Assembly (NCBI GenBank): GCA_035623985.1
Contig: DASPSJ010000095.1
Span: 18,923-82,922, forward strand
Length of the DNA: 64,000 nucleotides
Direction of reading: 5' to 3'
Origin: DAHUYF01 sp035623985
GTDB lineage: Bacteria > Pseudomonadota > Alphaproteobacteria > ATCC43930 > CGMCC-115725
Of the stretch, positions 50,950 to 58,744 are shown piece after piece; the stretch's first letter is position 1; each line of letters starts with the position of its first letter. A program made the position numbers and the translations under genes. The notes beneath the pieces are model-generated. The model saw only the letters and a list, made by a program, of their open reading frames with translations. It made no database searches and was not told where the DNA came from.

Positions 50950-51285
50950 CTATCGCCGCGTCCGGCTGTCGATCAGCTCGCGCACCTTGCGCTGCTCCCA
51001 ATCCTGCGTGGTCCAGGGCAGCATCTCATAGGCATGAAGGCCGTGCAGGCAAACCAGCATGCCCCAGCCGATCAGCGGCGCGTAGAACCAGGCGGGTCCC
51101 GGCGTCGTCGAATCGATCATGAAGAGCACGAAATTGATGATGACATAGGCGGTGAGGTGGCTGTAGAAGCCGCGCAGCGCGCGCACCCGCCGCCAGGCCC
51201 ATTGCTCGACCTCGGCTATATGCGCCGCCTCGCGCGCGCTCATGCCGGGTCGCAACTCCACCGGCTCGCTGCCCTGCCCACGCAT
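50950..51285 (-). CDS. 2TM-domain membrane protein
   Basis: 111 aa from the ATG at 51285. Two membrane helices, HLTAYVIINFVLFMIDS and FYAPLIGWGMLVCLHGLHAY, joined by a short loop with PGPAW, and flanked by helices with charged residues (EVEQWAWRRVRALRGFYSHL; WTTQDWEQRKVRELID). This is the 2TM domain often attached to histidine kinases or found alone, as here. Function unknown. The 260 bases downstream to 50690 hold no recognisable gene. Confidence 0.75.
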   Translation of the reverse strand: MRGQGSEPVELRPGMSAREAAHIAEVEQWAWRRVRALRGFYSHLTAYVIINFVLFMIDSTTPGPAWFYAPLIGWGMLVCLHGLHAYEMLPWTTQDWEQRKVRELIDSRTRR

Positions 51286-51377
51286 CGCTCTCGCCCGCTT
51301 AGGGGAATGCCCCGCGGCCTCTTTGGATGAAGCCGCCAGCTTACATCCAATCGTCCGCGGAGTAAAATGCGCGGCGG

Positions 51378-51845
51378 TCAGTGGCGCGCCGGGCTTTGTT
51401 CCGAGGAGATGAAGGCCGAAGGGCGGTCCAGCGTCAGCAGATCCTCCGTCGCCCGGATCCACGCGGTGAGCGCATAGCTCTCCACCCATTGGTGGAACTC
51501 CGCCTCGCGGTGGTCGAGTTCGGCGGTGGCGCGCCGGCGCGCCTCGGAGACCGGGCTTTGCTGCTGGCCGCGGAAGCCGTGCTCGAAGAGGCGGGCGATC
51601 TCGCGCCGCATCTTCGCCTCGCGGCGGCGGTGCCAGGCCTTGAAGGCCTCGACCCGATTTTCGAATTCCTCGCGCGGCAGGAGCTGGGCGCGGACCTCCG
51701 CGTCGCGCAGGATGAGGCGGGCGGCCGCGCCGAAGGCGCGCTCCATCTCGGTGGCATTGGGCTGCTCGCTGGCGTCGATGAAGGGCCGGGCCATGTCGCT
51801 GGCGCGGCGCTTCAACGTGTCGATCAGGGCTCGTGTCGCCGTCAT
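51378..51845 (-). CDS. Hypothetical helical protein
   Basis: 155 aa, no family recognised. Strongly helical and charged: ATRALIDTLKRRASDMARPF, EFENRVEAFKAWHRRREAKM, RREIARLFEHGFRGQQQSPV, LDHREAEFHQWVESYALTAW. No signal peptide or membrane segment. It has the same strand as the 2TM gene, 92 bases before it, and may be cotranscribed. Confidence 0.55.
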   Translation of the reverse strand: MTATRALIDTLKRRASDMARPFIDASEQPNATEMERAFGAAARLILRDAEVRAQLLPREEFENRVEAFKAWHRRREAKMRREIARLFEHGFRGQQQSPVSEARRRATAELDHREAEFHQWVESYALTAWIRATEDLLTLDRPSAFISSEQSPARH

Positions 51846-52094
51846 GGCAGGTCACTCCGCTGGTCCGACCCGGCGCATTCCAGGCTAAACCCGGAGATTC
51901 TGCGCTGTCCAGGGGGCATCGCGCCCGGCTCCGGCCGGAATCCCGTTCAAATGCCGCTCAAATCCCGGCCAAGCCCCGCCTCCTTCTGCAACGATAATAC
52001 GCCGCGGAAATTTCACGCTGCTGTGCTATCCTGTTAAACCTAGGCCCCGGAAGGTGCGGGGTTCACTCACGGAGAGCGAAGGCAGAGCGCGAGT

Positions 52095-52742
52095 ATGGGT
52101 AGAGGAAGGGATTTCCGCGGCCCGAGACGACGCGGATTCAACGACGACGACTTTCCGCCGCCAGATATGCCAGATTTCGCGCCGCGACGGCCCTTCGGGT
52201 CCTTTTCGCCGCCTCCCATGGCGGAAGGGCCCGAGGTCGACGCGGTGGTCAAGTGGTTCAACGGGCAGAAAGGATTCGGCTTCGTCGAGCTTGGCGACGG
52301 CTCGGGCGACGCATTCCTTCACGTCGCCGTGCTGCAGCAAGCGGGGCGCCAATCGGTCTTGCCGGGATCGAAGATGCGCGTCGCGACCGCTCAAGGCCCC
52401 AAAGGCCGTCAGGTGGCGCGCGTCATCTCGGTCGATGAGAGCACGGCCACGGAAGCGCCGCGACGACCGCCGCGCGAGGGAGGCGGGGGCGGGGGCGGTT
52501 TCAGCCGCGGCCCGCGCGACCTCTCGAACGCGGTCGAGATGACCGGCACGGTGAAGTGGTTCAACACCGACAAGGGCTTCGGCTTCATCGCTCCCGAAGG
52601 CGGCGGCAAGGACGTGTTCATTCACATTTCCGTCCTCGGCCGTTCCGGCATCGCCGGGCTTAGCGAAGGCCAGCAGGTGTCGATGCGCGTCGTCGAGACG
52701 CCCAAAGGGCGCGAAGCGGTGTCAATTTCACTGGCAAGCTGA
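52095..52742 (+). CDS. Double cold-shock-domain protein
   Basis: 215 aa. Two cold-shock domains joined by a Gly/Pro/Arg-rich linker. Domain 1 at ~48-112: VVKWFNGQKGFGFVELGDGS, DAFLHVAVL. Domain 2 at ~147-213: GTVKWFNTDKGFGFIAPEGG, DVFIHISVL. Both keep the RNA-binding motifs RNP1 (KGFGFV/I) and RNP2 (FLHVAV/FIHISV). The N-terminus is Arg/Phe/Pro-rich and disordered. Double-CSD proteins are typical of alphaproteobacteria and act as RNA chaperones. It is convergent with the single-domain cspA-like gene at 52794. Confidence 0.92.
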   Translation: MGRGRDFRGPRRRGFNDDDFPPPDMPDFAPRRPFGSFSPPPMAEGPEVDAVVKWFNGQKGFGFVELGDGSGDAFLHVAVLQQAGRQSVLPGSKMRVATAQGPKGRQVARVISVDESTATEAPRRPPREGGGGGGGFSRGPRDLSNAVEMTGTVKWFNTDKGFGFIAPEGGGKDVFIHISVLGRSGIAGLSEGQQVSMRVVETPKGREAVSISLAS

Positions 52743-52793
52743 CGGGCAACGGCGGGCGGCTTGGCTGCCCGCCGTTGCCGGCGGCTATCGGAC

Positions 52794-53000
52794 TCAGTCG
52801 GCCGGCTGCAGATTGCCGGCGGCTTCCTTGCCGCGATCGACCACGACCTCGTAGCGAATCTTCTGTCCCTCGCGCAGCGAGTTCATACCGGCGCGTTCGA
52901 CCGCCGAGATATGGACGAAAACGTCCTTGCCACCACCGTCAGGCTGGATGAAGCCATAGCCTTTTTGCGCGTTGAACCATTTGACAGTGCCGGTAGCCAA
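52794..53000 (-). CDS. Cold-shock protein CspA family
   Basis: 68 aa. A single cold-shock domain: GTVKWFNAQKGYGFIQPDGG, DVFVHISAVERAG, SLREGQKIRYEVVVDRGKEA. Both RNP motifs (KGYGFI, VFVHIS) are intact. It binds single-stranded RNA and melts structure. The gene has a long region upstream (53001 to about 53230), in keeping with the long, cold-responsive leaders of cspA-type genes. Confidence 0.95.
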   Translation of the reverse strand: MATGTVKWFNAQKGYGFIQPDGGGKDVFVHISAVERAGMNSLREGQKIRYEVVVDRGKEAAGNLQPAD

Positions 53001-53616
53001 GCTGGCCTCCCTTTGATGTGGTTGGATCGGCGCCGCGCAAAATGTGCGGCACCGCGCAGTTCTCGGCCTCTAGGCATCTTGAAGTGACGCCCGGCGGGCG
53101 ATCGGCAAAGCCGCCGAAGCTGAAACTGGCGTGACAACCTTCGCACTTCTCCCGCCAGGGCACAATCGGTAAACCCGGCACCCCCTCCCTAAGGGGGAAT
53201 ATATGGATTTATCACAATTAATTAGTGCGAATGCCGAAATACGCGGCCATGGATTCGCGCTGTCATCGCCGCATCGCCCCGGCTGCCGGCGGCGAGCGCA
53301 AGGGCGTCTCGTGGAGCGATGTGCTTGCGTCGCGGGCGGCCCCGTGCGCCTTGGCGGCGGTGCACGGTGCATGCTCTCGCGTCCATGCGCCATGACGATG
53401 GGGCTCACGAGCGGCGCGCCGGCCGCGGCGAAATATCCGCTGACCTTCTGCCGAGCAATCGCCGCCGCGCGCCTTCCCGCCCCATCCGGCGCCGTTTCCG
53501 TGCCGGAGCGCGATCGATCAACAAATCGCGAGCGAGTCCCAATTCCAACCGGGCGGGACATGGTCTAGACTGCCGCCGGCAAACGGGGATGACAGGCTGC
53601 GGGGGATGCAAGGACG
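53001..53616 (-). other. Long non-coding stretch upstream of cspA-like gene
   Basis: 616 bases without a convincing gene. The part next to the cspA-like start is probably its leader. An AT-rich island at 53203-53232 (ATATATGGATTTATCACAAT region) is the best promoter area; on the minus strand it shows TATATT, without a good -35. A CCCCCTCCCTAAGGGGG hairpin lies at 53180-53196. The open frame on the plus strand here has no protein-like composition. Confidence 0.4.
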
Positions 53617-53832
53617 ATGATTTCGGCACTCCTGGGCTCGGTGCTGAGCCTGTTGTTCTTCTCGGCGGTGCTCGCGGCCGAGATTCGCGGCGGCGATCGG
53701 CACCGCATCCGTGAGCTCGCCATTCTCGTCGGCATCCTGACCTTGGTCGCGGCCTATGCCAGCCATGTCGTCATCGCCGGCGGCTGGCCCGAGATCGCCA
53801 GCCTCTCCTCCCTGATCCTCCGCGGCGGCTGA
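53617..53832 (+). CDS. Small two-helix membrane protein
   Basis: 71 aa, ATG at 53617 with AAGGA upstream. Hydrophobic helix 1 MISALLGSVLSLLFFSAVLA, a basic loop EIRGGDRHRIRELA, then helix 2 AILVGILTLVAAYASHVVIA. Ends GWPEIASLSSLILRGG. No family is recognised; probably an inner-membrane protein with the loop in the cytoplasm (positive-inside). A REP-like repeat begins just after the stop. Confidence 0.55.
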   Translation: MISALLGSVLSLLFFSAVLAAEIRGGDRHRIRELAILVGILTLVAAYASHVVIAGGWPEIASLSSLILRGG

Positions 53833-53845
53833 CCATCGCGCCCCG

Positions 53846-53957
53846 CGCGAGCGCGCAGCGCTCGTCGCGGGCGGCGTCAGCGCTTGCGCAGCAAGCGCGA
53901 AAGCCGCACCGTGCAAGCACAGATTCTTTTGCGAAAGCCGCACCGTGCACGCACAGA
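53846..53957. repeat. REP-like double hairpin plus 27-bp direct repeat (locus C)
   Basis: Standard element (CGCGAGCGCGCAGCGCTCG, then GCGCTTGC-gca-GCAAGCGC) whose tail GCGAAAGCCGCACCGTGCAA (53897 onward, 27 bases) is repeated at 53931-53957 with one mismatch after a TTCTTTT spacer. It lies between two convergent genes. Confidence 0.75.
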
Positions 53958-53978
53958 CGCCGCCCCCTCCGGCCTCTC

Positions 53979-54935
53979 CTACACCTGATTGATCGCCCGC
54001 ACGACCCTGCCCTCGAGGAAGGCGCGGATGTTCTTGACCGTCTGGCCATAGGCGAGGCGATAGCCCTCCTCGATGACGTAGCCCAGATGCGGCGTGATCA
54101 CCACGGTATCGAGCGTCAGGAAGGGATGGTCCTTGGGCAGCGGCTCCGCCTCGAACACGTCGAGCCCGGCGCCGGCGATGCGCCCCGCGCGCAAGGCGGC
54201 GATGAGCGCCGCCTCGTCGACGATCGGCCCGCGCGAGGTATTGACCAGGAAGGCGGTGGGCTTCATCGCCGCGAGCTCGGCCTCGCCGACGAGGCCCTGC
54301 GAGCGCGGGCTCAACACGAGATGGATGCTGACGACGTCGGCGCGGGCGAAAAGCTCTTCTTTCGACACCAGCGCCGCGCCGGCTTCGGCGGCGCGCGCGG
54401 CGGTCAGGTTCTGGCTCCAGGCGATCGTCTCCATGCCGAAGGCCCTGCCGATCCGCGCCACCTGGCCGCCGAGCCGGCCGAGGCCGAGGACGCCCAGCGT
54501 CTTGCCTTTGAGGCCGCGGCCGAGCGTGGTCTGCCAGCGCCCTTCGCGCACCGCCCGGTCCTCGCGCGGGATGCGGCGGAAGAGCGACAGAATCAGCCCC
54601 CAGGCGAGCTCCGCCGTGGGATAGGGCAGCATGTCGGTGCCGCAGACCTGCACCTTGCGCTCGCTGGCGGCGGCGAGGTCGATCGCGGCGTTGCGCATGC
54701 CGGTGGTGACCAGCAGCCGCAAATTGGGCAAGCGCTCGAAGAGCGCGCGCGGGAAGGGGGTGCGCTCGCGCATGGCGACGACGACCTCGAAGGTGTGAAG
54801 CCGCTCGGCGAGCGCGTCGAGCCCGTCGAGATGGTCGGCGAAGGCCTGCATCTGCGCCTGTGGATGGAGGCTCTGCCAATCCGCGAGCGCGAGCGCCACG
54901 CCCTGGTAGTCGTCCAGGATAGCCACGCGGATCAT
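53979..54935 (-). CDS. D-2-hydroxyacid dehydrogenase
   Basis: 318 aa. NAD-dependent reductase family of D-3-phosphoglycerate, glycerate and formate dehydrogenases. Seen: MIRVAILDDYQGVALALADW, LPNLRLLVTTGMRNAAIDLA, the Rossmann motif KTLGVLGLGRLGGQVARIGR, the catalytic Arg in LVNTSRGPIVDEAALIAALR, the Glu region GLDVFEAEPLPKDHPFL and the His in VVITPHLGYVIEEGYRLAYG. Substrate not defined. It is divergent from tcuA, about 100 bases away. Confidence 0.9.
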   Translation of the reverse strand: MIRVAILDDYQGVALALADWQSLHPQAQMQAFADHLDGLDALAERLHTFEVVVAMRERTPFPRALFERLPNLRLLVTTGMRNAAIDLAAASERKVQVCGTDMLPYPTAELAWGLILSLFRRIPREDRAVREGRWQTTLGRGLKGKTLGVLGLGRLGGQVARIGRAFGMETIAWSQNLTAARAAEAGAALVSKEELFARADVVSIHLVLSPRSQGLVGEAELAAMKPTAFLVNTSRGPIVDEAALIAALRAGRIAGAGLDVFEAEPLPKDHPFLTLDTVVITPHLGYVIEEGYRLAYGQTVKNIRAFLEGRVVRAINQV

Positions 54936-55036
54936 TGCCGGATCTCTCCCCGTCCGTTATCAGTGCTCCGTTATCGGTCGTTGTTTCCGGACTGACAACC
55001 GAGAACTGACAACGGACCGCGTACAAGCGAGGCTGC

Positions 55037-56530
55037 ATGGCCGAACTGACCTGCGATGTGGTGGTTGTGGGCGCCGGCAACGCGGCGCTCTCGGCGGCGC
55101 TGTCGGCGCGCGAGCAGGGCGCCTCGGTGGTGGTGCTGGAGCGCGCGCCCGAAGCGGAGTGCGGCGGCAACAGCCGCTTCACCGCCGGCGCCATCCGCAC
55201 CGTCTATAACGGCGTCGAGGATCTGAAGAAGCTCATCCCCGACCTCACCGAGGCCGAGATCGCGCGCACCGATTACGGCGCCTACACCCGCGAGCAGTTC
55301 TATGACGATCTCGGCCGCATCACTCAGTATCGCAGCGACCCCGACCTCGCCGAGATCCTGATCGAGCGCAGCCTCGAGACGCTCGTCTGGCTGCGCGGCA
55401 AGGGCGTGAAGTTCCTGCCCGCCTATGGCCGCCAGGCCTTCAAGATCGGCGACAAGACGCGCTTCTGGGGCGGGCTCACGGTCGAGGCCACCGGCGGCGG
55501 TCCCGGCCTCGTCGCCGCCGAGCATGAGGCGGCGCGGCGCAACGGCATCGCGATTCATTACCGCACCCGCGCGCTGAGCCTGCTGCTCGACGAGCGCCGC
55601 GTCATCGGCGTCCATGTCCGCCAGGGCGAGCGCAGCTTCGACATCGCCGCAAAATCGGTGGTGCTGGCCTCGGGCGGCTTCCAGGCGAACGCCGAATGGC
55701 GCACGCGCTATCTCGGCCCCGGCTGGGATCTCGCCAAGGTGCGCGGCACGCGCTTCAACACCGGCGACGGCATCCGCATGGCGCTAGATGCGGGCGCCAT
55801 GCCCTGGGGCAACTGGTCGGGCTGCCATGCCGTGGCCTGGGACCGCAATGCGCCGGAATTCGGCGACCTCGCCGTCGGCGACAATTTCCAGAAGCACTCC
55901 TATCCCTTCGGCATCGTCGTCAACACCACCGGCCGCCGCTTCCTCGACGAGGGTGCCGATTTCCGCAACTACACCTACGCCAAATACGGCCGCGCCGTCC
56001 TCGAGCAGCCGGCGCAGACCGCCTGGCAGGTCTTCGACGGCAAGGTGCTGCATCTGCTGCGCGAGGAATATCGCATCCGCCAGGTGACCAAGGCGCGCGC
56101 CGACAGCATCGAGGCGCTGGCGCAAAAGCTCGAAGGCATCGACCGCGCCGCCTTCATCGCCGAGGTGGCCGCCTTCAACCGCGCCGTGCGCCAGGACGTT
56201 CCGTTCGACCCCACGGTCAAGGACGGGCGGCGCGCCGAAGGCCTCCCCGTGCCCAAATCGAATTGGGCGAACACGCTCGATACGCCGCCCTTCGAGGCCT
56301 ATCAGGTCACTTGCGGCATCACGTTCACCTTCGGCGGCTTGCGCATCGACGCCGCCGGCCGCGTCATCGACACCGAAGGCGAGCCCATTCCCGGCCTGTT
56401 CGCCGCGGGCGAGCTGGTCGGCGGCCTCTTCTATTTCAACTATCCCGGCGGCACCGGGTTGCTGTCGGGCGCCGTCTTTGGCCGCATCGCCGGCGCCTCC
56501 GCCGGGAAGGCAACGGCGATCGCCGTCTGA
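55037..56530 (+). CDS. tcuA: FAD-dependent tricarballylate dehydrogenase-like protein
   Basis: 497 aa. Flavoprotein of the fumarate-reductase/succinate-dehydrogenase group closest to TcuA, which oxidises tricarballylate to cis-aconitate. Seen: CDVVVVGAGNAALSAALSAR for FAD, VLERAPEAECGGNSRFTAGA (TcuA-type GGNSRFT), FDIAAKSVVLASGGFQANAE, FGIVVNTTGRRFLDEGADFR, and the C-terminal flavin loop YFNYPGGTGLLSGAVFGRIA. No tcuB or tcuC neighbour is seen, so the electron acceptor and even the substrate are open. Confidence 0.85.
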   Translation: MAELTCDVVVVGAGNAALSAALSAREQGASVVVLERAPEAECGGNSRFTAGAIRTVYNGVEDLKKLIPDLTEAEIARTDYGAYTREQFYDDLGRITQYRSDPDLAEILIERSLETLVWLRGKGVKFLPAYGRQAFKIGDKTRFWGGLTVEATGGGPGLVAAEHEAARRNGIAIHYRTRALSLLLDERRVIGVHVRQGERSFDIAAKSVVLASGGFQANAEWRTRYLGPGWDLAKVRGTRFNTGDGIRMALDAGAMPWGNWSGCHAVAWDRNAPEFGDLAVGDNFQKHSYPFGIVVNTTGRRFLDEGADFRNYTYAKYGRAVLEQPAQTAWQVFDGKVLHLLREEYRIRQVTKARADSIEALAQKLEGIDRAAFIAEVAAFNRAVRQDVPFDPTVKDGRRAEGLPVPKSNWANTLDTPPFEAYQVTCGITFTFGGLRIDAAGRVIDTEGEPIPGLFAAGELVGGLFYFNYPGGTGLLSGAVFGRIAGASAGKATAIAV

Positions 56531-56616
56531 GCAAAGCGCCCCGCCGCCGCGCGCGATTGCCCCGCCGGCGGCGATTTGTTACCTAATCGCCGTCCGCCGC
56601 TGTCCGGTCGCCGTCG

Positions 56617-57675
56617 ATGCCCGAGGCGCCTTCCGCGAGCCGTCCGCTGTTCAAGCCGCCCTTGGCGGTGGGCGACATCGCGCCCGGCTGCGCCTTGAAA
56701 TCGCTCGAAGGCGAGATCGTCGATCTCCGCGGCGACGCCGTCGCCGGCCGGCCGCTGGTGCTGGTCTTCTGTCCGCGCTTTTCCGCCGAGACCGTCGCGG
56801 TGCTCGACGGCTTCCGCGCCGCGCTCGATGCCTTTGCCGCCGCGGGCGCCCGGCTTTTCGCGGTGACGCTCGAGCCCGCCAAGGTGGCCATGGAGCAGGC
56901 GCTGCCCTTCGCCGTGCTGCTCGACCGCAGCGGCGAGACGTTCCGCGCCTTCAACGCCGGCAGCCGCGCCGCGCCGACCACCATCGTGCTGCGCTCCAAC
57001 CATCATGTCGCGGCGATCGCCAAGGAGGCGCCGGCGGCGCAACCCGGCGCGGCGCTGGCCGCGGTCGAGCGGCTTGCCGCCGAGCGCCAGCCGGTGCTGA
57101 TGGCGCCGCACCCGCCGGTGCTGATTGTCCCCGAGGTGCTGAGCCGCGGCGATTGCCAGCGGCTGGTCGGCGTCTACAAAACGCGCGGCAACGTCTTCGT
57201 CGAGCCGCGCCACGGCGATGACGGCATCGCCACCGACTACAAGATGCGCATTCCCGAATACGGCCGCGGCGACCGCATCGACCATTGGCTGGTCGAGCCC
57301 GACACCATCAACGTCATCGACACGCGGCTCCGGGGCCGGCTCTTCCCCGAGATCCAGCGCGCCTTTCAATATCCGATCACGCGGCGCGAGCGCATGCGCA
57401 TCGCCTGCTACGAGGGGGCGCGCGGCGGCGAGCTGCACGGCCATCGCGACAATTCCGAGGCCTTCGTCGCCTATCGCCGCTTTGCCGTCTCGATCAATCT
57501 CAACACCGAGGAATTCGAAGGCGGCGAGCTGCGCTTTCCCGAATTCGGCGACCAGCGCTACCGGCCCGAGACCGGCGCCGCCATCGTCTTTTCCTGCTCG
57601 CTGCTGCACGAGGCGCTGCACGTGACGGAGGGCACGCGCTACGTCCTGCTCGCCTTCCTCTTCGGCGAGCGCTAG
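56617..57675 (+). CDS. Redoxin-like / prolyl-4-hydroxylase-type fusion protein
   Basis: 352 aa in two parts. Residues 1-160 look like an AhpC/TSA thioredoxin fold (LAVGDIAPGCALKSLEGEIV, PLVLVFCPRFSAETVAVLDG). The single Cys before PRF sits where peroxiredoxins have the peroxidatic Cys, but the PxxxTxxC context is gone. Residues 170-352 are a 2-oxoglutarate/Fe(II) oxygenase of the P4Hc type: HGHRDNSEAF (HxD), NLNTEEFEGGELRFPEFGDQ, VFSCSLLHEALHV (second His) and GTRYVLLAFLF. The oxygenase half is probably active. Substrate unknown; such fusions suggest hydroxylation linked to redox state. A REP-like element follows. Confidence 0.78.
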   Translation: MPEAPSASRPLFKPPLAVGDIAPGCALKSLEGEIVDLRGDAVAGRPLVLVFCPRFSAETVAVLDGFRAALDAFAAAGARLFAVTLEPAKVAMEQALPFAVLLDRSGETFRAFNAGSRAAPTTIVLRSNHHVAAIAKEAPAAQPGAALAAVERLAAERQPVLMAPHPPVLIVPEVLSRGDCQRLVGVYKTRGNVFVEPRHGDDGIATDYKMRIPEYGRGDRIDHWLVEPDTINVIDTRLRGRLFPEIQRAFQYPITRRERMRIACYEGARGGELHGHRDNSEAFVAYRRFAVSINLNTEEFEGGELRFPEFGDQRYRPETGAAIVFSCSLLHEALHVTEGTRYVLLAFLFGER

Positions 57676-57811
57676 CGCGAGCGCGCCAGCGCTCGTCGCG
57701 CGCGGCGTCAGCGGTTGCGGACAACCCGGCCGACCGCTTTGCGGTCGGCCCCGGAGGGTTCGGTCGCGAAGCGACCGAACGGGTTGTCCCGCGAAAGCCG
57801 CCAGGCGACTG
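57676..57811. repeat. REP-like element with nested three-hairpin insertion (locus D)
   Basis: The usual first stem (GAGCGC/GCGCTC) and a partial second one are followed by a complex fold: outer GGACAACCCG (57719-57728) with CGGGTTGTCC (57780-57789), enclosing GCCGACCGC-ttt-GCGGTCGGC (57729-57749) and TTCGGTCGC-gaa-GCGACCGAA (57759-57779). The normal tail GCGAAAGCCGCC resumes at 57791. This is a clean three-way-junction-like structure set into the element. Confidence 0.8.
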
Positions 57812-57943
57812 CGCGAAGCGCGTTCCTTCGTCAGCGCGCCCCTGCAGCGCAGCCGCGGCCCCGATCCATGGCTGGCGGCGCTGTCAAGGGCGCGGCGGCT
57901 TGCTAAGCTCTCTCGCGGGATGAACCGGCGGCGGAGATCGCGC

Positions 57944-58744
57944 ATGGACGGGGTGGCGGCGGAAGAGGCGGGCGGCTCGGCGGTGGAAACGCGCCGGCGC
58001 ATTCGGCGGGGCGAAATCACCGGGCAGACCAGCGGTCTCGCTCCGGGCAAGGTGCAGGGCAATGTGGCGATCCTGCCGGCCGATTGGGCCGACGAGTTCC
58101 TGCGCTTCTGCCTGCAGAACCCCAAACCTTGCCCGGTGCTCGCGGTGGGCCGGCCGGGCCGGCCGGAGCTGCCGGGCCTGGGCGGCGGCATCGACATTCG
58201 CACCGACGTGCCGCGCTACCGCGTCTTCGAGGGAGGGCGCGAGATCGCCGCCCCCACCGACATCGGGGCCTATTGGCGCGAGGATCTCGTGACCTTCGTG
58301 CTCGGCTGCTCCTTCTCCTTCGAATGGGCGCTGCGCGAGGCCGGGCTCAGCCTGCGGCATATCGAGCGCGGCACGGTCGTGCCGATGTACCGCACCAATA
58401 TTGCCACCGCCGCGACCGAACGCTTCGGCGGGCCGATGGTGGTGTCGATGCGCCCCTTCCGCCCGGCCGACGCCATCCGCGCCATCCAGGTCAGCGGCCG
58501 CTTCCCCGGCGTCCATGGCGCGCCCGTGCATATCGGCCTGCCGGCGGAGATCGGCATAGCCGATATCGACCGGCCGGATTTCGGCGAGCGCACCGAGATC
58601 CGCGGCGGCGAGCTGCCGGTCTTCTGGGCTTGCGGCGTCACGCCGCAAGTGGTGATCGAGACGGCGCGCCCGCCCTTCTTCATCTCGCATTTCCCGGGCT
58701 CGATGTTGATCACCGACCTCGACAACGCCGCGCTCGCGCTATGA
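57944..58744 (+). CDS. DUF1445 putative hydro-lyase
   Basis: 266 aa from the ATG at 57944 (GGAG seven bases upstream; ATG 57920 is an alternative). DUF1445/D-glutamate-cyclase-like family: RRRIRRGEITGQTSGLAPGK, VQGNVAILPADWADEFLRFC, TDIGAYWREDLVTFVLGCSF, SFEWALREAGLSLRHIERGT, MVVSMRPFRPADAIRAIQVS, FWACGVTPQVVIETARPPFF, ISHFPGSMLITDLDN. The conserved Cys and His/Asp residues of the family are present. The reaction is not established for this member. Its stop overlaps the CoA-transferase start (ATGA), so a shared pathway is likely. Confidence 0.85.
   Translation: MDGVAAEEAGGSAVETRRRIRRGEITGQTSGLAPGKVQGNVAILPADWADEFLRFCLQNPKPCPVLAVGRPGRPELPGLGGGIDIRTDVPRYRVFEGGREIAAPTDIGAYWREDLVTFVLGCSFSFEWALREAGLSLRHIERGTVVPMYRTNIATAATERFGGPMVVSMRPFRPADAIRAIQVSGRFPGVHGAPVHIGLPAEIGIADIDRPDFGERTEIRGGELPVFWACGVTPQVVIETARPPFFISHFPGSMLITDLDNAALAL

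Noticed and set aside
53203..53568. Open frame of ~121 codons upstream of the cspA-like gene
   Set aside because: No ribosome site, no family motif, Arg/Ala-biased composition typical of chance frames in this GC-rich DNA.
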